Source: DATGSL01 sp964645585
Lineage (GTDB): Bacteria > Verrucomicrobiota > Verrucomicrobiia > Opitutales > T3Sed10-336
Assembly (NCBI GenBank): GCA_964645585.1
Contig: CAZYAN010000073.1
Coordinates: forward strand, 1-13,860
DNA: 13,860 bases
Direction of reading: 5' to 3'
Positions 10,686 through 13,860 of this stretch are shown piece by piece. The notes under the pieces were generated by a model that saw only the letters and a list, made by a program, of their open reading frames with translations, searched no databases and was not told where the DNA came from. Within the stretch, counting starts at the first letter, position 1. The number at the start of each line of letters is the position of its first letter. The position numbers and the translations under genes were made by a program.

Positions 10686-10701
10686 TGGCATGACCTGTGC
10701 T
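10686..10701 (+). promoter_or_regulatory. Sigma-54 (-24/-12) promoter of the dehydrogenase gene
   Basis: TGGCATGACCTGTGCT contains TGG and TGC with the invariant GG-N10-GC spacing and matches the sigma-54 consensus TGGCAC-N5-TTGC at 8 of 10 defined bases. It is nearly the same as the element before pckA: over the 18 bases starting ATTGGCAT, 15 are shared. Transcription would start near 10712, leaving a leader of about 50 bases before the ATG at 10763. The GTG at 10697 lies inside the -12 element and so cannot be the start codon of this transcript. Confidence 0.75.
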
Positions 10702-10762
10702 AACCAAGCGCATCAGAACCGCGCCCGGTGTGGCGCCAACGAATTTTTTTCCTGCACGTGTT

Positions 10763-11794
10763 ATGCATCGAGTCATTCTCATTGGAGCGGGCCCGCTTGG
10801 ACGCAAGGTCATCCAATTTATTTTGGACCGCCCGAACCTGTCGCTAGTCGGGGTCGTCGATACCAATCCTGCCCTGCGGGGCAAGCCCCTGCACGAGATC
10901 ATCGATGGTCCATGCCCCGACCTTCAGATAGTTGCGTCCGTTGCGAGCGCCCTTGCAACGGCTGCGGAACGGCCGGAAGTTGCGATTGTCACGACTGTTT
11001 CCTCCATCACCCGCATCCTCCCGATCCTCGAGGAAATCGCGAAGCACCAGCTCGACATTGTCACCACCTGCGAGGAGATGTCATTCCCGTGGGTTCAACA
11101 TCCGGCCGAGGCGGGAGAGATCGACCAATTCTGCAAGGACAATGGGGTTTCGTGCCTCGGCACCGGCGTCAACCCGGGTTTTCTGATGGACTATCTTCCC
11201 GCCGTCCTCTCGGCCATCCACCAGCGGGTCGACCACATCCTCGTCGAGCGTGTACAGGACGCCTCCGCGCGGCGCGTCCCGTTCCAGCAGAAGATCGGCG
11301 CGGGACTCACCTTGGCGGAGTTTGAGGAGAGAAAAGCTTCCGGCACGCTTCGTCACGTCGGGCTTCCCGAGTCGCTCGATATGATCGCGGCCGCGATCGG
11401 CTGGAATATCGATAAGCGGTTCGAGACGCTGGAACCGGTGGTGGCCGACCGGCTGATCGAGTCCGGCTGCCAGCCGATCCCGCCAGGCTGTTCAGCCGGC
11501 GTCGAACAAATCGCCGCGGGATCGGCGGGCGGACGGGAAGTCCTCCGCTTACGCTTCCGCGCGGCCGTTGGCGAAGGAGTCTGCTTTGACCGCATTCGCG
11601 TCCAGGGCAACCCGGGCGCGGAGATGATCGTGCAGGGGGGAATCAATGGCGATATCGCCACCTGCGCGATCACGATAAACGCGGTCCATTCCATTGTCCG
11701 CGCGGCACCGGGGCTTCAAACCATGCTTGATATTCCCGTGCCCGCCTGGTCGACCGCCGCCCCGGTGGCCGATGAAACGCCCGTCCTTTCCTGA
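10763..11794 (+). CDS. Dihydrodipicolinate reductase / 2,4-diaminopentanoate dehydrogenase-like oxidoreductase
   Basis: 343 residues. An N-terminal Rossmann fold with VILIGAGPLGRKV (4-16) and a VVDTN strand end binds NAD(P). The central block TTCEEMSFPW, the segment CLGTGVNPGFLMDYLP and the run VERVQDASARRVPFQQKIGAG are characteristic of the amine-dehydrogenase-like relatives of DapB, typified by 2,4-diaminopentanoate dehydrogenase of ornithine fermentation. That enzyme deaminates oxidatively at C4 of 2,4-diaminopentanoate. Here the substrate is unproven: no ornithine aminomutase or thiolase partner is nearby, and true DapB is shorter (~270 residues). ATG 10763 is chosen because it immediately precedes the Rossmann strand and is downstream of the sigma-54 promoter. 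No Shine-Dalgarno is seen. The gene is probably monocistronic, since pckA has its own promoter after it. Sigma-54 control would suit an amino-acid catabolic role. Confidence 0.85.
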   Translation: MHRVILIGAGPLGRKVIQFILDRPNLSLVGVVDTNPALRGKPLHEIIDGPCPDLQIVASVASALATAAERPEVAIVTTVSSITRILPILEEIAKHQLDIVTTCEEMSFPWVQHPAEAGEIDQFCKDNGVSCLGTGVNPGFLMDYLPAVLSAIHQRVDHILVERVQDASARRVPFQQKIGAGLTLAEFEERKASGTLRHVGLPESLDMIAAAIGWNIDKRFETLEPVVADRLIESGCQPIPPGCSAGVEQIAAGSAGGREVLRLRFRAAVGEGVCFDRIRVQGNPGAEMIVQGGINGDIATCAITINAVHSIVRAAPGLQTMLDIPVPAWSTAAPVADETPVLS

Positions 11795-11799
11795 CATGA

Positions 11800-11820
11800 A
11801 ATGTTGTCAAACAATCAACA
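11800..11820 (+). repeat. 21-bp exact repeat, copy 2 (candidate enhancer site)
   Basis: Identical over 21 bases to 10436-10456 and beginning 5 bases after the dehydrogenase stop codon. Its centre is about 167 bases upstream of the predicted pckA transcription start and 131 bases separate its end from the pckA -24 element. That fits an upstream activating site for the nearby NtrC-type regulator. It is followed by CAACAACCC and no T-tract, so it is not a terminator. Between it and the promoter lies an AT-rich palindrome, TTAAT C ATTAA (11908-11918), which could help DNA bending. Confidence 0.7.
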
Positions 11821-11950
11821 ACAACCCTTCTCCAAGGATTGCGTCCTATCGAATACAGAAAGAGCCGCGGCAAGTATTCACGGCGCTTCTCCCTGTTTTC
11901 AGCCGCGTTAATCATTAATTTCCCTTTTTGACAAAATCCGTCCTAATGAT

Positions 11951-11966
11951 TGGCATAGTCTGTGCT
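11951..11966 (+). promoter_or_regulatory. pckA: Sigma-54 (-24/-12) promoter of pckA
   Basis: TGGCATAGTCTGTGCT has GG-N10-GC spacing and the same TGGCAT-N4-TGTGCT form as the element at 10686. The GC of the -12 is 63 bases before the pckA ATG, against 64 for the dehydrogenase, so both transcripts would have leaders of about 50 bases. A perfect TTGACA occurs at 11928-11933, but no acceptable -10 follows at 16-18 bases, which favours sigma-54 over sigma-70. Confidence 0.75.
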
Positions 11967-12026
11967 GATGTAACGAACACAACACCTGTCAGCCACTGCG
12001 CCCAATCTGAATCGATTTGCCACGGC

Positions 12027-13613
12027 ATGCCCTTGAATATTTCCCTCAAAAATCACGGTATTCACGTCGACAGCGTGTTGCGCAACGCCTCTCCTGCCGT
12101 CCTGTATGAAGAGGCGGTCCGCCTTGGTGACGGCTCGATGATTGCCGCCAACGGCACGCTCGCGGTTTTCTCCGGTGAGAAGACCGGCCGGAGCCCGGAA
12201 GACAAACGCATTGTCAAGCACCCCGCCAGTGCCAGCGACGTCTGGTGGGGCAGTGTGAACATCGAGCTCGACGAGTCGAGCTTCGACCGCAATCGCCAGC
12301 GTGCCGTCGAATACTTGAACTCGCGCCCCCGGCTCTTCGTTTTTGACGGGTTTGCCGGCTGGAGCAAACGTCACCGGAAGAAGATCCGGGTGATCGGCTC
12401 GCGACCCTACCACGCGCTGTTCATGCACAACATGCTCATCCGTCCCTCCGCCGAAGAACTGGCGGATTTTGGCGAACCGGACTACGTGATCCTCAACGCT
12501 GGCGCCTGTCCAGCCGATCCATCCGTGCCGGGCGTGACTTCCGAGACGAGCGTCAGCCTCTTCTTGGAACGCGGCGAGTTCGTCATTCTCGGCACCGAAT
12601 ACGCCGGCGAAATGAAGAAGGGTGTATTCACGATCATGAACTACATCCTCCCCAAAGCCGGCGTCCTCTCCATGCACTGCTCGGCAAACGAGGGAGAGAA
12701 CGGCGACGCCGCTCTCTTCTTTGGACTTTCCGGCACGGGAAAAACCACCTTGTCGCACGACCCGGCCCGACGGCTGATCGGCGATGATGAGCACGGCTGG
12801 TCCGATGAAGGTGTATTCAACATCGAGGGCGGGTGCTACGCCAAGTGCATCGGCCTCGAGCCCCAAAAGGAGCCGGAAATCTGGGATGCGCTCCGATTCG
12901 GCACGGTGCTGGAGAACGTCGCGGTCGATCCGGTCTCTCGCGCGATCAATTTTGCGGATGATTCGATCACCGAAAACACGCGAGCCAGTTACCCGATCGA
13001 ATTCATCGCCAGCGCAAAGACGCCGTGCGTCGGACCGGCGCCAGCCAATATTGTTTTCCTGACCTGTGACGCGTTTGGGGTGCTGCCCCCCGTCAGCCGC
13101 CTGACGCCAGAACAGGCGCGCTATCACTTCATCAGCGGATATACCGCGAAGGTCGCCGGGACGGAACAGGGAGTCACCGAGCCGGCCGCGGTGTTCTCCG
13201 CCTGTTTCGGCGCACCGTTCCTTGTCTGGCATCCGGCCAAATACGCCGACATGCTCGCCGAGCGAGCCAAGGCCGCCGGTTCGCGGTTCTGGCTGGTCAA
13301 TACAGGCTGGAGCGGCGGAGCTTACGGAGACGGCAGCCGCATTTCCCTCAAACACACGCGCGCCATTATCACAGCAATCCACAGCGGGGAATTGGCGAAA
13401 CAGGAATTCGAGACTGATCCAGTCTTCGAGCTTTCGATTCCGCTCGCCTGTCCAGACGTTCCAGCGGAAATTCTCAATCCCCGCAAAACCTGGTCAGATA
13501 AAGCCGCCTATGATCGCCAGGCCCAGCACTTGGCGGATCTTTTCGCTGAAAACTTCGCCCGCTTCGCGGATGGCGGTTGCTCCATAGAAACAATCAGGAA
13601 AACCATGTGCTAA
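12027..13613 (+). CDS. pckA: Phosphoenolpyruvate carboxykinase (ATP)
   Basis: 528 residues, ATP-type PEPCK, cytosolic: oxaloacetate + ATP to PEP + ADP + CO2, the entry step of gluconeogenesis. Motifs: SGEKTGRSPEDK near the N-terminus (oxaloacetate-binding Arg), GTEYAGEMKKGVFTIMNY (metal/substrate Lys), P-loop GLSGTGKT (233-240, Lys239), kinase-2 IGDDEHGW (Asp253/Asp254), RFGTVLENV, RASYPIEF and HFISGYTAKVAGTE. Length matches the usual 525-540. An in-frame TTG at 11928 would add 33 residues (with VCADVTNTTP and several Cys) that are not family-like and lie upstream of, and across, the sigma-54 promoter. The ATG at 12027 gives the normal MPLNISLKNHGI N-terminus. No Shine-Dalgarno is present. 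Control by a sigma-54 promoter, rather than catabolite or growth-phase sigma-70 control, is unusual for pckA. Confidence 0.97.
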   Translation: MPLNISLKNHGIHVDSVLRNASPAVLYEEAVRLGDGSMIAANGTLAVFSGEKTGRSPEDKRIVKHPASASDVWWGSVNIELDESSFDRNRQRAVEYLNSRPRLFVFDGFAGWSKRHRKKIRVIGSRPYHALFMHNMLIRPSAEELADFGEPDYVILNAGACPADPSVPGVTSETSVSLFLERGEFVILGTEYAGEMKKGVFTIMNYILPKAGVLSMHCSANEGENGDAALFFGLSGTGKTTLSHDPARRLIGDDEHGWSDEGVFNIEGGCYAKCIGLEPQKEPEIWDALRFGTVLENVAVDPVSRAINFADDSITENTRASYPIEFIASAKTPCVGPAPANIVFLTCDAFGVLPPVSRLTPEQARYHFISGYTAKVAGTEQGVTEPAAVFSACFGAPFLVWHPAKYADMLAERAKAAGSRFWLVNTGWSGGAYGDGSRISLKHTRAIITAIHSGELAKQEFETDPVFELSIPLACPDVPAEILNPRKTWSDKAAYDRQAQHLADLFAENFARFADGGCSIETIRKTMC

Positions 13614-13860
13614 GAAAATAATCTTCCACCCGTGAAAGCACCACGATGTCCCCTCCCTCCCCCGCCGCCATCCGCGCCTTGGAGACTCAGCTCATTCTCC
13701 CGGTATCCTCCCTTATCCTCTGAGAATTTAAGCGCCCGGCCGGTCCCGCCGGAAAAATCGATACTCTCCGGGCTTCCCTGTTCATAAAAACCCTACATTC
13801 TCTTCCCTCAAACTTATGAATCGATCCAATGTCTCCACCAATGAAACCTCTTGTAGAGGT
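13614..13860. other. Region after pckA, possible start of a next gene at the window edge
   Basis: No gene is complete here. CCGG-rich stretches around 13735-13752 (CCCGGCCGG ... CGCCGG) could form a weak stem but lack a T-tract. At the very end, frames opening with ATG at 13816, or at 13829/13841 (MSPPMKPLVE...), run off the window. Either could begin a plus-strand gene, but there are too few codons to judge. Confidence 0.3.

Larger units (their letters stand above)
10408..10762. promoter_or_regulatory. Divergent regulatory region between the sigma-54 regulator and the dehydrogenase
   Basis: 355 bases without a supported gene. A small open frame from 10437 has no recognisable motif and runs through the promoter. 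Contents in order: the start-proximal side of the regulator, the 21-bp repeat (10436-10456), a second dyad sharing its right arm (TCAAC ATCGC GTTGA, 10451-10465), a hairpin (10583-10597), the sigma-54 promoter (10686-10701) and a roughly 50-base untranslated leader. On the minus strand the repeat contains TTGACA (10446-10441), a perfect -35 hexamer pointing at the regulator, but the matching -10 (TGAGAT) is poor. Confidence 0.6.

Noticed and set aside
10437..10703. 88-codon plus-strand frame in the divergent intergenic region
   Set aside because: It starts inside the 21-bp repeat and runs through the sigma-54 promoter; no motif and no initiation signal.
11928..11959. Sigma-70 promoter for pckA from the perfect TTGACA at 11928
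   Set aside because: At 16-18 bases the candidate -10 is TTGGCA, TGGCAT or GGCATA, all poor; the overlapping -24/-12 element is a much better match.
11928..12026. 33-codon N-terminal extension of PckA from TTG
   Set aside because: The extension is not family-like and lies upstream of the predicted transcription start; ATG 12027 gives the normal N-terminus.
11943..13382. 479-codon open frame on the minus strand inside pckA
   Set aside because: Antisense shadow of a complete PEP carboxykinase; no recognisable domain.

Overview
The window reads as a chromosomal segment of a GC-rich, environmental, Gram-negative-type bacterium. A member of the Verrucomicrobiota is my best guess. It rests on the overall look of the proteins (in particular the two-TM/coiled-coil protein at 6696-7811), the near absence of Shine-Dalgarno sequences before any start, and an ACCACGAA/TTCGTGGT-type inverted repeat between convergent genes. 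It is an inference, not a proof. No rRNA, tRNA, CRISPR, IS element or phage gene was seen.

Left part, plus strand: a gene-poor leader (1-389), an aldose 1-epimerase-like enzyme (390-1313), a 17-cysteine copper-storage/DUF326-type four-helix protein (1611-2045), then cobalamin-dependent methionine synthase metH (2250-5981). The last is followed after 11 bases by a PduO-type corrinoid adenosyltransferase (5993-6568). The last two form a probable B12 operon. A candidate promoter overlapped by a dyad lies before metH. An imperfect inverted repeat (6568-6649) closes this block against the convergent genes.

Middle part, minus strand: a sigma-54-type response regulator (10407-9007), a calcineurin-like metallophosphoesterase (8768-7914) and an unidentified membrane-anchored coiled-coil protein (7811-6696).

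Right part, plus strand: a dihydrodipicolinate reductase/2,4-diaminopentanoate dehydrogenase-like NAD(P) oxidoreductase (10763-11794) and ATP-type PEP carboxykinase pckA (12027-13613).

The most interesting signal is regulatory and joins the last three genes. The regulator at 9007-10407 has the full AAA+ and Fis-type HTH architecture of a sigma-54 activator, but threonine stands at the receiver phosphoacceptor position and its GAFTGA loop reads GAFTGS. Each of the two plus-strand genes is preceded by a nearly identical -24/-12 sigma-54 promoter (TGGCAT-N4-TGTGCT, GG-N10-GC spacing), placed 63-64 bases before the chosen ATG in both cases. An exact 21-bp repeat lies upstream of each of these promoters at enhancer-like distance, and one copy also sits just upstream of the regulator's own start. 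I infer a compact self-contained regulon: a phosphorylation-independent or atypically controlled sigma-54 activator driving an amino-acid-type dehydrogenase and gluconeogenic PEP carboxykinase, perhaps for growth on amino acids. The sensor input is not visible in the window.
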